64,000 nucleotides of DNA from Halothece sp964463655 (GCA_964463655.1 CAYXDG010000004.1:11190-75189), one strand, 5' to 3'; shown: positions 23,994-33,479, numbered from the stretch's first letter. Numbers and translations are program-made. The notes: generated by a model from the letters alone, not told the origin.

Positions 23994-25904
23994 TTAGCCT
24001 TTAACAAACATCCCACTAATGATATCTTGATACCGTTCAGTAACAACAGGGCGCTTGATTTTTAAAGTTTGGGTCATTGTCCCATTTTCGGCGGAAAAAG
24101 GCTCTAAAATCAGCTTAAACACCCCAATGCGATCGTCTGGACGATAGCCTGGGCGATTTTTCACCTCACGGTTTAATTCTTCCCGAAATAGCTGCTGGAC
24201 TTTAGCATTCTCTAAAGTTTTTTCTAGCTCCTCTGGCGAAAAGTCCATGTTAAGTTCATTCTCCTTGGACCAATTTTGTAAAATGTCCATATTAGGCACA
24301 ATTAACGCCCCTAAACAGCGTTGGTCTTGTCCGACGACCATAATCTGATCAATGTAGGGACTGCGTAAACAGGCGTTTTCCAAAGGCTGTGGCTCGATAT
24401 TTTCCCCATTAGAGAGGACGATCGTATCTTTGGCCCGTCCTGTTAGCACTAAGTCTCCTGTAGAAGTAATCCAACCTAAATCCCCTGTATTAAACCATCC
24501 TTCACTATCAATGGCTTTCTCAGTGGCTTCTGGTTTTTTATAATAGCCTTGCATCACCTGTGTTCCCCGAATTAAAACTAATCCTTGTTTGCCATCGGGA
24601 AGGGTTTCTTGGGTTTCAGGGTCAACAATTTTCGTTTCGGTTTCAGGAATTGCTTGTCCAGATGAACCGCGCAGATTATGATACAAACGACGAGCATGGG
24701 TAACAGGAGAAGTTTCTGTTAAACCATATCCAACTAACAAAGGAATGCCAATTACTTCATAAAAATCATCAATATGTTTGGCTAATGCACCCCCACCGCT
24801 AATGACTGCTTTTAAGTTGCCACCTGTGGCTTCACGAATGGTTTGATAAACGACTTTATCGCCTAAATTATGCAACGGTGCTAAGAGTGTTTTTTGCACA
24901 GAAGCGGTTACTTTTTGGAGGAAAGAAGGATTGAGATTTTCTAAACATAACCCTTCACTAATCCGTTTACTGTGAAGATAGCGATCGGACAAATTTAGAA
25001 ACAAATTGACCAGTTTTTTCTGAGTTCCCGTTTGTTGGTCTAAAGTCTTTTGAATGCCATCATAGACCGATTCCCACAAGCGAGGAACACCGACCATATA
25101 ATTTGGCTTTTGCTCTTTTAAATCCTTCTTAAATGAGCGTAAATTCGTATAAATTAAATGGCAACCTCTAGAGAGGAGAAAATATTCTGCAGCCCGTTCA
25201 TAAGCGTGCCAACTGGGAAGAATACTCAACACGCGATCGCCTGCTTGGGGCTGAATGACATCCCCTAAAGCGCGGACTTGATGCAGAAAATTGCCATGAG
25301 ATAACATGGCCCCTTTGGGTTTTCCTGTTGTTCCTGATGTATAAATTAACGTTGCTAAATCCTCTTTTTTTCTAGAAACTGGCGTTAATTGATTCTGGCT
25401 ACCAAAATCCATAATTTGACTAAACGTAAAACAGTTAATCCCTGAAACTTCTACGGTTTCATTTGATAAGAGGACAATGAATTTGATGGAAAATTCAGAC
25501 AGTTTATATACTAGCTTATCTAGGGTTTTCTTATCTTCAACAATTAAGGCAATACTATCACTATCTGCGAGAATATAAAGCAATTCTGCTGCATCTGCTT
25601 GGGCTGATCTGACTACGTTAACTGCTCCTGTTGTCATGATTCCTTGATCTGAGATAAACCAGCGCGGACTATTATCAGCAAATAGCGCGATTTTTGCATC
25701 TGGTTTGAGACCTTGGGTTTGTAATCCCGCAGCAAATTGTTTTATTTGTTCGTTTAATTCTTGATAAGTAATCTGGACAATGGGCTTCTGATGGGGGTCT
25801 TCTAGGGCGATAATTTTTCCAGAATAAGGAGCAACCTGCGACCAGATTTCAGGTAAAGACTGTGCTGTTGAATAATCAACGAGGGTATTGGTTTGCTTAA
25901 ACAT
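23994..25904 (-). CDS. aas: Acyl-ACP/acyl-CoA synthetase (AMP-forming, Aas-like)
   Basis: A 636-residue ANL-superfamily adenylate-forming ligase. Motifs in order: the P-loop LIYTSGTTGKPKGAMLSHGNF (about residues 180-200), VGYGLTETSPV (A5), GWFNTGDLGWITSTGDLVLTGRAKDTIVLSNGENIEPQPLEN (A7-A8 with the hinge) and the late Lys in TQTLKIKRPVV. The single cyanobacterial enzyme of this type (slr1609-like) mainly acts as an acyl-ACP synthetase recycling free fatty acids released from membranes, so that is the likeliest role here. Length fits. Leftward, apparently monocistronic. Confidence 0.88.
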   Translation of the reverse strand: MFKQTNTLVDYSTAQSLPEIWSQVAPYSGKIIALEDPHQKPIVQITYQELNEQIKQFAAGLQTQGLKPDAKIALFADNSPRWFISDQGIMTTGAVNVVRSAQADAAELLYILADSDSIALIVEDKKTLDKLVYKLSEFSIKFIVLLSNETVEVSGINCFTFSQIMDFGSQNQLTPVSRKKEDLATLIYTSGTTGKPKGAMLSHGNFLHQVRALGDVIQPQAGDRVLSILPSWHAYERAAEYFLLSRGCHLIYTNLRSFKKDLKEQKPNYMVGVPRLWESVYDGIQKTLDQQTGTQKKLVNLFLNLSDRYLHSKRISEGLCLENLNPSFLQKVTASVQKTLLAPLHNLGDKVVYQTIREATGGNLKAVISGGGALAKHIDDFYEVIGIPLLVGYGLTETSPVTHARRLYHNLRGSSGQAIPETETKIVDPETQETLPDGKQGLVLIRGTQVMQGYYKKPEATEKAIDSEGWFNTGDLGWITSTGDLVLTGRAKDTIVLSNGENIEPQPLENACLRSPYIDQIMVVGQDQRCLGALIVPNMDILQNWSKENELNMDFSPEELEKTLENAKVQQLFREELNREVKNRPGYRPDDRIGVFKLILEPFSAENGTMTQTLKIKRPVVTERYQDIISGMFVKG

Positions 25905-25974
25905 AAAAGGGTTATTTGTTATTTGCTTCTTATTTTATAGGATCAATCCCTCTTCCAAGTAGAAGATAATTGTT

Positions 25975-26005
25975 AGTCCCCTCAACCCCCCAAGTGTGGG
26001 GGGCT
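25975..26005. repeat. C/G-tract palindromic element
   Basis: AACCCCCCAAGTGTGGGGGG lies between divergent genes and resembles the palindrome embedded in the coding sequence at 52686-52703. Confidence 0.6.
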
Positions 26006-26129
26006 TCACCGAAGCCCACTTTTTACAGAAGATATAAGACTGCTATATGATAAAAACAGATTACGTAGCAAAACTAACGGCTTCAGTAATTTAAGATGAC
26101 TATAGTTTGATATTTTGGGGGTGCTAACA

Positions 26130-26645
26130 ATGACGGTCATTACTTGGTTACAAGGAGGAAGCGATCCCAATAATGGGAGCAATTTTGAGACAATTTGCCA
26201 GTGGTGGGCAAACTTAGGAGGAAAAGAAGTGGTCATAGCCCAGCGCCTGATCCCTGATCATGGAGATGTTTCACAGATTGACTGGGAACGTCAAAAGTAT
26301 GATGATCAGGTTGTACTGTTCAATCCTGAAATTAGAGGAATCACCTTGTATTGGCGACAATCTTTATCAGAAGATGAACGCAATTTTACACCCTATAAAC
26401 TAGAGTTAAATACTATTCAAGAGAAACTATACATTTATCCCCAATCTCAGCGTCAAGTGGTGATACAAGTGGGAGTCCCTGGGATTAAATATACAACCCT
26501 TTCCCTAACAGACCCAGAGTTGTTGGTAACAGGGTCTGGCGAGGAAAAAGTGTTATTGCTGCGCGATCGCGATCGTCAGATTGCAGTACAATTAGCCCTC
26601 ACGCCCAATACCTTGGAAACCCTCAAAGGACTCATCACTTCTTAA
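26130..26645 (+). CDS. Conserved cyanobacterial hypothetical protein
   Basis: A 171-residue soluble protein from the ATG giving MTVITWLQGGSDPNNGSNFETICQWWANLGG; a TTG 15 bases upstream is also in frame, but GGGGGTG fits as a ribosome site for the ATG. The sequence is mostly beta (EIRGITLYWRQ; RQVVIQVGVPGIKYTTLSLTDPELLVTGSGEEKVLLL). No catalytic motif is visible and I know no function. It runs into the class III alcohol dehydrogenase gene after 30 bases, so cotranscription is possible. Confidence 0.65.
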   Translation: MTVITWLQGGSDPNNGSNFETICQWWANLGGKEVVIAQRLIPDHGDVSQIDWERQKYDDQVVLFNPEIRGITLYWRQSLSEDERNFTPYKLELNTIQEKLYIYPQSQRQVVIQVGVPGIKYTTLSLTDPELLVTGSGEEKVLLLRDRDRQIAVQLALTPNTLETLKGLITS

Positions 26646-26675
26646 AATAAACACAGTGAGACACTGGAAATAGCA

Positions 26676-27785
26676 ATGGACGTAAAAGCAGCGATCGCAT
26701 TTGTCGCTAATCAACCTTTACAATTAGAAACCGTACAACTTGATCCTCCCCAAGCAGGGGAAGTTTTAATCGAAATTAAAGCCACAGGGGTTTGTCATAC
26801 CGACGCTTATACCCTCTCTGGAAAAGACCCTGAAGGCCTTTTTCCGAGCATTCTCGGCCATGAAGGCGCTGGGGTAGTGGTAGAAGTGGGAGAAGGGGTG
26901 AAAAGCCTCAAAGCAGGAGATCATGTCATCCCTCTTTATACTCCAGAATGTCGCGAATGTCAGTTCTGTCTCTCCCAAAAAACTAATCTCTGTCAAGCGA
27001 TTCGATCGACCCAAGGAAAAGGCGTGATGCCCGATGGCACCAGTCGATTTTCTTTTAACGGAGAAAAACTCTATCATTTCATGGGGACTTCTACCTTTGC
27101 CAATTATACTGTTTTACCCGAAATTGCTGTGGCAAAAATTCGAGAAGATGCGCCATTTGATAAAGTTTGTTATATCGGTTGTGGCGTAACCACTGGCATT
27201 GGTGCGGTTTTATTTACCGCTAAAGTAGAAGCAGGGGCCAATGTTGTTGTTTTTGGCTTAGGTGGAATTGGTTTAAACGTCATTCAAGGGGCAAAAATGG
27301 TCGGAGCCGATCAAATTATTGGCGTTGATATTAACCCAAAAAAACGCGCGATCGCAGAACAATTTGGCATGACTCATTTTGTGAATCCCCGCGATTTAGA
27401 TGGTGATTTAGTCAGTCATTTAGTAGAATTAACCGACGGCGGTGCTGACTTTAGTTTTGAATGTATTGGCAATGTCAATGTCATGCGACAAGCCCTAGAA
27501 TGTTGTCATAAAGGTTGGGGCATTTGTACAATTATTGGCGTGGCAGGTGCAGGCGAAGAAATCTCAACTCGTCCCTTTCAATTAGTAACAGGTCGGGTCT
27601 GGAAAGGAAGCGCTTTTGGCGGTGCGAGAGGACGCACTGATGTTCCTAAAATTGTGGATTGGTATATGGAAGGAAAAATCAATATTGATGATTTAATTAC
27701 CCAAACTCTTCCCATTACAGAAATCAACAAAGCCTTTGATTTAATGCACGAAGGAAACTCGATTCGCACTGTCTTAACTTATTAA
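26676..27785 (+). CDS. frmA: S-(hydroxymethyl)glutathione dehydrogenase, class III alcohol dehydrogenase
   Basis: A 369-residue zinc-dependent medium-chain dehydrogenase that oxidises S-hydroxymethylglutathione (formaldehyde adduct) to S-formylglutathione with NAD, and can reduce S-nitrosoglutathione. Catalytic zinc ligands: Cys in ATGVCHTDAYTLSG, His/Glu in GHEGAGVV, Cys in VCYIGCGVTTGIGA. Structural zinc: CRECQFCLSQKTNLC. Rossmann motif VVVFGLGGIGLNVIQGAKMVGA followed by Asp in GVDINPKKR selects NAD. The C-terminus RTVLTY is class III-typical. The S-formylglutathione hydrolase gene lies two genes downstream. Confidence 0.96.
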   Translation: MDVKAAIAFVANQPLQLETVQLDPPQAGEVLIEIKATGVCHTDAYTLSGKDPEGLFPSILGHEGAGVVVEVGEGVKSLKAGDHVIPLYTPECRECQFCLSQKTNLCQAIRSTQGKGVMPDGTSRFSFNGEKLYHFMGTSTFANYTVLPEIAVAKIREDAPFDKVCYIGCGVTTGIGAVLFTAKVEAGANVVVFGLGGIGLNVIQGAKMVGADQIIGVDINPKKRAIAEQFGMTHFVNPRDLDGDLVSHLVELTDGGADFSFECIGNVNVMRQALECCHKGWGICTIIGVAGAGEEISTRPFQLVTGRVWKGSAFGGARGRTDVPKIVDWYMEGKINIDDLITQTLPITEINKAFDLMHEGNSIRTVLTY

Positions 27786-27846
27786 CAGTAGGGTTTGCCT
27801 GACTACAGAAATAAATTTTATCAACTTCCATTAATGATTTTATAAC

Positions 27847-28467
27847 ATGAATTTCAAAGATGATCCTGTTCAACAACAATATGCTAAACTGGCTTTAATT
27901 TATGATCAAAAATGGTCATATTATAATCAACAGACAGTCAAAGCTGTGATCGATCGCCTAACAATTAATCCCCAAGATAAGATTTTAGACTTAGGTTGTG
28001 GCACAGGAAACCTCCTCAAAGAATTAGTCAAAATTATCCCAGAAGAAAACTTATTTGGCGTTGATTGTTGTCCAGAAATGTTAGACATTGCTCAGAAAAA
28101 ACTGCCCAAGACAGTTCATTTATCCCTCAACCATGCTCAGACCTTAAACTTCCCAGCTAACAGCTTTGAACAGATCATTTCTACCAGTAACTTTCACTAT
28201 TTTACTGAACCCTCCCCAGTCATTCAAGAAGCCAAACGAGTGCTAAAACCCAATGGCTATTTTATCATTACTGATTGGTGTCGAGACTTTCTCACTTGCA
28301 AACTTCTAGATATGTTTTTACAGTCGTTTGATTCTGCTCACTTTTTTACTTATAATAGTCAAGAGCTTAAAACAATCGTTAAACAAGAAAACTTTCAAGA
28401 GATTAAAGTGGAGACATACAAACTTAATTGGTTTTGGGGCATGATGACCTTAACAGCAGTCAAATAA
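27847..28467 (+). CDS. Class I SAM-dependent methyltransferase (UbiE/UbiG-like)
   Basis: A 206-residue methyltransferase. The SAM-binding core is intact: motif I KILDLGCGTGNLLKELV (about residue 46), acidic residue at the end of strand 2 (NLFGVDCCPEMLDIAQKKL), motif II region FEQIISTSNFHYF and post-motif EAKRVLKPNGYFIITDWCRDF. The substrate cannot be told from sequence; small-molecule or lipid acceptors are typical. It sits between the two glutathione-dependent formaldehyde-oxidation genes (gaps of 61 and 35 bases), suggesting co-expression with them. Confidence 0.85.
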   Translation: MNFKDDPVQQQYAKLALIYDQKWSYYNQQTVKAVIDRLTINPQDKILDLGCGTGNLLKELVKIIPEENLFGVDCCPEMLDIAQKKLPKTVHLSLNHAQTLNFPANSFEQIISTSNFHYFTEPSPVIQEAKRVLKPNGYFIITDWCRDFLTCKLLDMFLQSFDSAHFFTYNSQELKTIVKQENFQEIKVETYKLNWFWGMMTLTAVK

Positions 28468-28502
28468 TGACTAACCATGAATCATTTCTAGAATAACTTC
28501 TT

Positions 28503-29375
28503 ATGTCAGAATTAACGCTAAACGCTCAACATCGCAGCTTCGGAGGAAGCATTAATTATTATCAGCATTTCTCACAAGTTTGCAACGCACCAATGCGGTT
28601 TTCTCTCTTTCTTCCTCCGCAAGCAGCAACCTCTCCAGTGCCTATCTTATACTTTCTCTCTGGCTTGACTTGTACTGAAGAAAACTTTACCATTAAGTCT
28701 GGAGTCCAACGAGATGCAGCAGAGTTAGGTCTCGCCATTGTTGCACCCGATACCAGTCCTCGCCATACAGGAATTATTGGGGAAGACACAGACTATGATT
28801 TGGGAACAGGTGCAGGGTTTTATGTGGATGCAACACAATCTCCTTGGAAGAATCATTATCAAATGTATAGTTATGTTGTCCAAGAATTACCTCGTTTCCT
28901 TGAGCGTCAGTTTCCAATTATTCCTGAAAAACGGGGCATTTTCGGTCATTCAATGGGAGGACATGGGGCGCTGATCTGTGCCTTACGTAATCCAGATTAC
29001 TATCTTTCTGTGTCTGCATTTGCCCCAATCGCTGCCTTGAAACAATGTGCATGGGGAAAAAAAGCCCTGAGTGAGTATTTAGGGGACGATGAAACCCTCT
29101 GGAATGAGTACGATGCAACAGAATTAGTTAAACAAAAAACTTGGCTCAATAAACCTATTTTAATCGATCAGGGAACAAAAGATAATTTTTTAATTCAACA
29201 ACAATTATTACCCGATCGATTTACTGAAGCCTGTGAAAGTGTGGGACAATCTTTGAACTTGCGCTATCAGGAAGGCTATGATCATAGCTACTTTTTCATA
29301 GCTAGCTTTATGAGAGATCATTTAGAGTATCATGCTCAGTTTTTGTGCAGTTATAGCGCTACAAAATCAGGTTAG
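28503..29375 (+). CDS. fghA: S-formylglutathione hydrolase
   Basis: A 290-residue esterase D-family alpha/beta hydrolase that converts S-formylglutathione to formate and glutathione, completing formaldehyde detoxification after the class III dehydrogenase. Nucleophile elbow GHSMGGHGALI (Ser about residue 148), oxyanion region FLSGLTCTEENFTIKSG, acid in DQGTKDNFL and catalytic His in EGYDHSYFFI. Length and motifs are standard. Conserved pairing with the dehydrogenase supports the substrate assignment. Confidence 0.95.
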   Translation: MSELTLNAQHRSFGGSINYYQHFSQVCNAPMRFSLFLPPQAATSPVPILYFLSGLTCTEENFTIKSGVQRDAAELGLAIVAPDTSPRHTGIIGEDTDYDLGTGAGFYVDATQSPWKNHYQMYSYVVQELPRFLERQFPIIPEKRGIFGHSMGGHGALICALRNPDYYLSVSAFAPIAALKQCAWGKKALSEYLGDDETLWNEYDATELVKQKTWLNKPILIDQGTKDNFLIQQQLLPDRFTEACESVGQSLNLRYQEGYDHSYFFIASFMRDHLEYHAQFLCSYSATKSG

Positions 29376-29393
29376 GACGTTCTTAAAAAAGAC

Positions 29394-29418
29394 TAGCGAC
29401 CGAGACAGTCGCACTCCC
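29394..29418. repeat. Small palindromic repeat (copy 1)
   Basis: TAGCGACCGAGACAGTCGCACTCC forms a short GCGAC/GTCGC hairpin. A nearly identical copy (one difference in the loop-proximal arm, plus the final base) is at 63492-63516, so this is a dispersed REP-like element. Confidence 0.75.
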
Positions 29419-29531
29419 ACCATTCGGGAAATGTCCTATTGATGGGAATTAGAAGTGATTGATGGAGGACAATGCAAACCCTACGTTTCTTCTCAGGAGA
29501 TGAAATCAAGAGATCAAGATTGTGTCAACAA

Positions 29532-29789
29532 CTATTTTTCCAATCGAGTAACATACCATTGCAGATATTGTCCTTCTCCCACATCAAATTCGCAACTGGT
29601 TTCCATGAGATATTTTGCTTGTTCTTCTACCGTGTCAAACTTTTTTAAATCTCTTGGTAGTTCATCGGGATAAGTTTTTATGATTCCCTTAAGTTTTTCA
29701 AATAATTCTTCGGGACTCATAATTTCTTCAGGTTGATTGGTTTCGAGAACAACATAAGCGTCCTCTTGATACATAATTGAATCAGGCAT
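29532..29789 (-). CDS. CRR7-family (chlororespiratory reduction 7) protein
   Basis: An 85-residue soluble protein matching the CRR7 family, which in plants is needed for assembly of the chloroplast NDH-1 complex and is conserved in cyanobacteria. Conserved stretches: MYQEDAYVVLETNQPEE, SPEELFEKLKGII, DLKKFDTVEEQAKYLMETSC and the terminal EGQYLQWYVTRLEK. In cyanobacteria it is presumed to act in NDH-1 biogenesis or stability, but this is inferred from the plant protein. It stands alone, divergent from aspA. Confidence 0.85.
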   Translation of the reverse strand: MPDSIMYQEDAYVVLETNQPEEIMSPEELFEKLKGIIKTYPDELPRDLKKFDTVEEQAKYLMETSCEFDVGEGQYLQWYVTRLEK

Positions 29790-29854
29790 AGTACAATGGG
29801 CGATGAATAATTAACAATGAAGAATTAATAATTAGTTCACTGGTTACTGATCAG

Positions 29855-31273
29855 ATGACTGCCTCTAGCTTAACAACTTTGTTTAATCAAATGCGAATAG
29901 AAAAAGATTCAATGGGAGAACGTGAACTCCCAAATGACGTTTATTATGGGATTCAAACTCTAAGAGCGATCGAGAATTTTCCCATTAGCGGGATTAAACC
30001 ATTACCAGCTTATATTGATGCTTGTATTTTAATCAAAAAAGCAACCGCGATCGCCAATGGTCAACTAAATTGTATTCCTGAAGATGTCAGCAGCGCCATT
30101 GTCCAAGCAGCGGATGAAATTTTAAGAGGACAACTGCGCGATCAATTCGTCGTCGATATCTATCAAGCAGGTGCCGGGACATCTCATCACATGAATATTA
30201 ATGAAGTCCTAGCAAATCGGGCTTTAGAAATCTTAGGGGATGAAAAAGGAAACTATCAACGAGTCAATCCCAATGATCAGGTTAACTATGGACAATCAAC
30301 CAATGATGTGATTCCCACCGCGATTCGCATTGGGGGATTACTCGCCCTTGAACACAGCTTATACCCAGCACTCAAGGAAGCCATTACCACCTTAGACCAA
30401 AAAGCTCATGAATTCCAAGATATCGTCAAATCTGGGCGCACTCACCTCCAAGATGCAGTTCCAGTTCGTTTAGGGGAAACCTTCCGCGCTTGGGCGCAAA
30501 TTTTCCGCGATCATCATACTCGCATCAGCACCGCAGCGCAAGATTTACGACAGTTGGGAATTGGCGGCAGTGCAACAGGGACAGGTTTAAATACTCATCC
30601 CCAATACCGTCAAACAGTGGTAAGTCTTCTCAGTGATTTTCTCAGTGTTCCTCTCAGCAGCGCCCCACATCTCATGGCTGCAATGCAGAGTATGTCTCCG
30701 TTTGTGAATGTTTCAGGAACTCTCCGTAATCTAGCCCAAGACTGTGTTAAGATTTCCCATGACTTGCGCCTCCTCGATTCAGGACCAAAAACAGGACTGC
30801 GGGAAATTGAACTTCCTCCTGTCCAACCGGGGTCTTCAATTATGCCAGGTAAGTATAATCCCGTAATTGCCGAAATGACTTCAATGGTATCATTTCAAGT
30901 AATGGGATATGATCAGGCGATCGCCCTTGCCGCCCAAGCAGGTCAGCTAGAATTAAATGTCATGATGCCCCTGATTGCTTATAATCTGATTCACAGCATT
31001 GAAATTTTAGGCAACACAGTGCAAGTTTTCTCAGAACGCTGTCTTAAGGATATTAAAGCCAACGGCGATCGCTGCCAGCATTATGCAGAATCGAGTCTTG
31101 CTCTGATTACAGCTTTAAACCCTCATCTTGGATATCTTAACGCAGCGGCGATCGCTCAAGAATCTCTAGAAACAGGCAAATCTTTGCGAGAATTAGTCTT
31201 AGAAAAAGAACTAATGAGCGAACCCACCCTTACAGAAATTTTAAACTTAGCCAAGATGAGTCAATTACGTTAA
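29855..31273 (+). CDS. aspA: Aspartate ammonia-lyase
   Basis: A 472-residue aspartase/fumarase superfamily enzyme that reversibly converts aspartate to fumarate and ammonia. AspA rather than FumC is favoured by EKDSMGERELPNDVYYGIQTLRAIENFPISG near the N-terminus. Catalytic features: NVNEVLANRAL-type helix (here NINEVLANRALEILG), SGRTHLQDAVPVRLG, and the flexible signature loop GSSIMPGKYNPV with the catalytic Ser (about residue 324). Length normal. The next gene follows after 18 bases in the same direction. Confidence 0.92.
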   Translation: MTASSLTTLFNQMRIEKDSMGERELPNDVYYGIQTLRAIENFPISGIKPLPAYIDACILIKKATAIANGQLNCIPEDVSSAIVQAADEILRGQLRDQFVVDIYQAGAGTSHHMNINEVLANRALEILGDEKGNYQRVNPNDQVNYGQSTNDVIPTAIRIGGLLALEHSLYPALKEAITTLDQKAHEFQDIVKSGRTHLQDAVPVRLGETFRAWAQIFRDHHTRISTAAQDLRQLGIGGSATGTGLNTHPQYRQTVVSLLSDFLSVPLSSAPHLMAAMQSMSPFVNVSGTLRNLAQDCVKISHDLRLLDSGPKTGLREIELPPVQPGSSIMPGKYNPVIAEMTSMVSFQVMGYDQAIALAAQAGQLELNVMMPLIAYNLIHSIEILGNTVQVFSERCLKDIKANGDRCQHYAESSLALITALNPHLGYLNAAAIAQESLETGKSLRELVLEKELMSEPTLTEILNLAKMSQLR

Positions 31274-31291
31274 GATTTTGAGGACCCAGCA

Positions 31292-31594
31292 ATGCCACAA
31301 CAAACCTATTCTCTCCAACTAACCTTTCAATACAGCAATGGCACGAAAGAATCTTTTTTAGTCGTGATCTCTGCTGAATCAACCAATCCCTATCCAGAAT
31401 TACGTCAAGCAGTGAAAGAACGAACCAGTCAGCCTTGGTGTTCTCTCCAGACAGCAGACGAAACCATTTATATCAATATGGCAAATGTTGATAGCATTTG
31501 TGTTAAACCAACCATCGGGGAAGATGAAGAAGACATTGGCTTCTCTGAATGTGAACGAGTCACAGCACTCAATCGCGCTGGTCGAGTCTTGTAA
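31292..31594 (+). CDS. Conserved hypothetical protein following aspA
   Basis: A 100-residue protein, probably a small beta-barrel or ferredoxin-like fold (SLQLTFQYSNGTKESFLVVISAESTN... WCSLQTADETIYINMANVDSICVKP). The last 30 residues are acidic. No known function. With only 18 bases between it and aspA and a terminator straight after, it is the second gene of an aspA operon. Confidence 0.65.
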   Translation: MPQQTYSLQLTFQYSNGTKESFLVVISAESTNPYPELRQAVKERTSQPWCSLQTADETIYINMANVDSICVKPTIGEDEEDIGFSECERVTALNRAGRVL

Positions 31595-31630
31595 GAGCGC
31601 TTAAATTGCTGACTCGGCTTATATATAGCC

Positions 31631-31678
31631 CTCACCCCTCCCTCTCCCAAATCTGGTAGGGGTGAGGCTGTTTTTTTT
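31631..31678 (+). terminator. Rho-independent terminator of the aspA operon
   Basis: CTCACCCCT (31631-31639) pairs with AGGGGTGAG (31658-31666); eight T residues follow at 31671-31678 after a short GCTG extension. The CCCTCACCCCTCCC type of hairpin is also a common cyanobacterial dispersed palindrome. Confidence 0.85.
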
Positions 31679-31745
31679 CTGGGTAAATAAAAAAAGTATT
31701 GATCTAAATTGCAAACAAAAAATGATTCTAGTATAAAGAATACTC

Positions 31746-31773
31746 TTGTCTTCGTCATCAAAAGTGTTATACT
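31746..31773 (+). promoter_or_regulatory. Candidate promoter of the taxis cluster
   Basis: TTGTCT (31746-31751) and TATACT (31768-31773) with a 16-base spacer, 107 bases before the first PatA-like gene. Pattern match only. Confidence 0.5.
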
Positions 31774-31879
31774 TACAAAAAATCACTGATAATAGTCGGA
31801 TTGTTACCGAAATTATTCTGTGATTAAAATCACTTCTTAAAAGAGAATTCTAGACTTGAAGGATATTAGGTAGAAGGAC

Positions 31880-33130
31880 ATGAAAAACAATTTTCTAGAT
31901 AGTCTGCTCACTTATGCTCATGATTATCAAACGGGATGCCTAAAGGTTTGCACCCCGAAAAGTCAACAACAGCCTTGGTATCTCTACTTTCGCATCGGTC
32001 GCTTATTTTGGGCAGCTGGAGGAGAACATGAACAACGTCGGGTTTACAGACAGCTACTCAAACACTTTCCCAAAGAAACTCAGCAATTACTCCTATTGGA
32101 TCAAGCAGTGCATTGGAACTCTTCTGGTCCATACTACAGCTTTCTAGCCAGTCTATATAAACAAGAAAGAATCAGCATTGAGCAATTCATCGCCATGAAA
32201 AATGAAATTATGCTTGAAGTGCTTTTTGATATCTTGCAAGCAGATCATCTTGATGCTCATGAGGAGAAATTGGTTTGGGAATTTCAGAAAAATTGTCGCC
32301 CTGAAAACTATGTTGCCGTAGATCGCAAATTATCCAAATCCACGGAAGAATTAGTCAAAGAAGCATGGTCTCAATGGAAGACATGGGAACAAGCTAATCT
32401 GACTAACTACTCTCCCAATCAAGCACCAATTATCCTCAATCAAGAGCAGATTAAACAAACCACTGCGGAAAGAACCTTTCATAACTTACAACGACTCATC
32501 ACTGGCAAACAGTCTCTTCGAGACCTTACGATCGCCACCCAATCTAATATGATTTCAGTGACAAAAGCCCTATGGCGATACTACGAGCAAGGATGGTTAG
32601 ACTTTAAAACCCTTCCCGACCTAGATTGGCAAGCAATTGCTCCCAAAACCCAATATCAGCCATCAGAAACCACCAAATTACAAGTCTTATCCAATGCAGG
32701 AGAGGGGAAATTGTGTGTGGCCTGTATTGACGATAGCTTAATGGTCATTGAAGTTTTAAGAGATATTGTTCACGAAAGAGGACATTCTTTTGTGGGCATT
32801 AATGATCCTTTACAAGCTAACATGACCTTGCTTAAGGCGCGACCTGATCTAATCTTTCTAGACTTAATTATGCCCCATGCTGATGGCTATGAAGTTTGTA
32901 CCCAGCTTCGTAAAATTGGCAGCTTAAAAGAAATTCCCATTGTTATTCTCACAGGAAAAGATGGTTTGATCGATCGAATGCGAGCAAAAATGGTGGGAGC
33001 AAATGAATATGTTAGCAAACCAATCCAACGGAAAGAAATTTTAACCTTGATGCAGAAATATTTATCAAATCCAACTCAAAATTCAAATTATGTCACCTCT
33101 TCAATGGCTTACTCCTATCAGCCTAATTGA
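31880..33130 (+). CDS. PatA-like response regulator (PATAN domain plus receiver), PixG-like
   Basis: A 416-residue two-domain regulator. Residues 1-265 match the PATAN/DUF4388-like N-terminus of PatA and PixG (YQTGCLKVCTPKSQQQPWYLYFRIGRLFWAAGGEHEQRRVYRQLLKHFP; TFHNLQRLITGKQSLRDLTIATQSNMISVTKALWRYYEQGWL). Residues about 275-400 are a complete receiver: acidic pair in CIDDSLMV, phospho-acceptor Asp in LIFLDLIMP, Thr in VILTGKDG and Lys in EYVSKPI. In Synechocystis such proteins head gene clusters for phototaxis and pilus motility. It opens a cluster with a second regulator, PixH-like receiver, CheW and two MCPs. Confidence 0.88.
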   Translation: MKNNFLDSLLTYAHDYQTGCLKVCTPKSQQQPWYLYFRIGRLFWAAGGEHEQRRVYRQLLKHFPKETQQLLLLDQAVHWNSSGPYYSFLASLYKQERISIEQFIAMKNEIMLEVLFDILQADHLDAHEEKLVWEFQKNCRPENYVAVDRKLSKSTEELVKEAWSQWKTWEQANLTNYSPNQAPIILNQEQIKQTTAERTFHNLQRLITGKQSLRDLTIATQSNMISVTKALWRYYEQGWLDFKTLPDLDWQAIAPKTQYQPSETTKLQVLSNAGEGKLCVACIDDSLMVIEVLRDIVHERGHSFVGINDPLQANMTLLKARPDLIFLDLIMPHADGYEVCTQLRKIGSLKEIPIVILTGKDGLIDRMRAKMVGANEYVSKPIQRKEILTLMQKYLSNPTQNSNYVTSSMAYSYQPN

Positions 33131-33479
33131 TGCCGAGGATAAGTTTAAATGTCAATTCTCATTTAAGATTCTCATGATTAAAATGTTGATGGTAATGATT
33201 GAGATTTGGCAATTACTAGACTTAAATGGTGGTTTTGATCGCTTTTTTTCTTTCTATATAGTCACTGCTTTTGCATCCTTTTCCTTATAATCTAATCAAA
33301 GACAGAGGAAAAATCACCCACCTTAAAGATGCTGCTTTCTAAGCAGGAATCATTCCGACGTAGATCATATATGGTCTATTGTTATACTGGGATCAATTTA
33401 AAAAAATGCAGTAAAAATTAACAGATAGACAGAATACAATAGCAATCTCAAAAAAAATAATGGATTAAGGATTAGGAAA
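33131..33479. other. Intergenic region between the two PatA-like genes
   Basis: A 349-base AT-rich stretch. It includes a TATACT hexamer at 33383-33388 that could be the -10 of a separate promoter for the second regulator, but I see no good -35. No gene or terminator recognised. Confidence 0.4.

Noticed and set aside
29455..29673. 72-codon plus-strand frame
   Set aside because: Antisense to the well-supported CRR7 gene.
33090..33290. 66-codon frame overlapping the end of the first PatA-like gene
   Set aside because: Hydrophobic low-complexity translation of AT-rich spacer, no ribosome site, no similarity I recognise.
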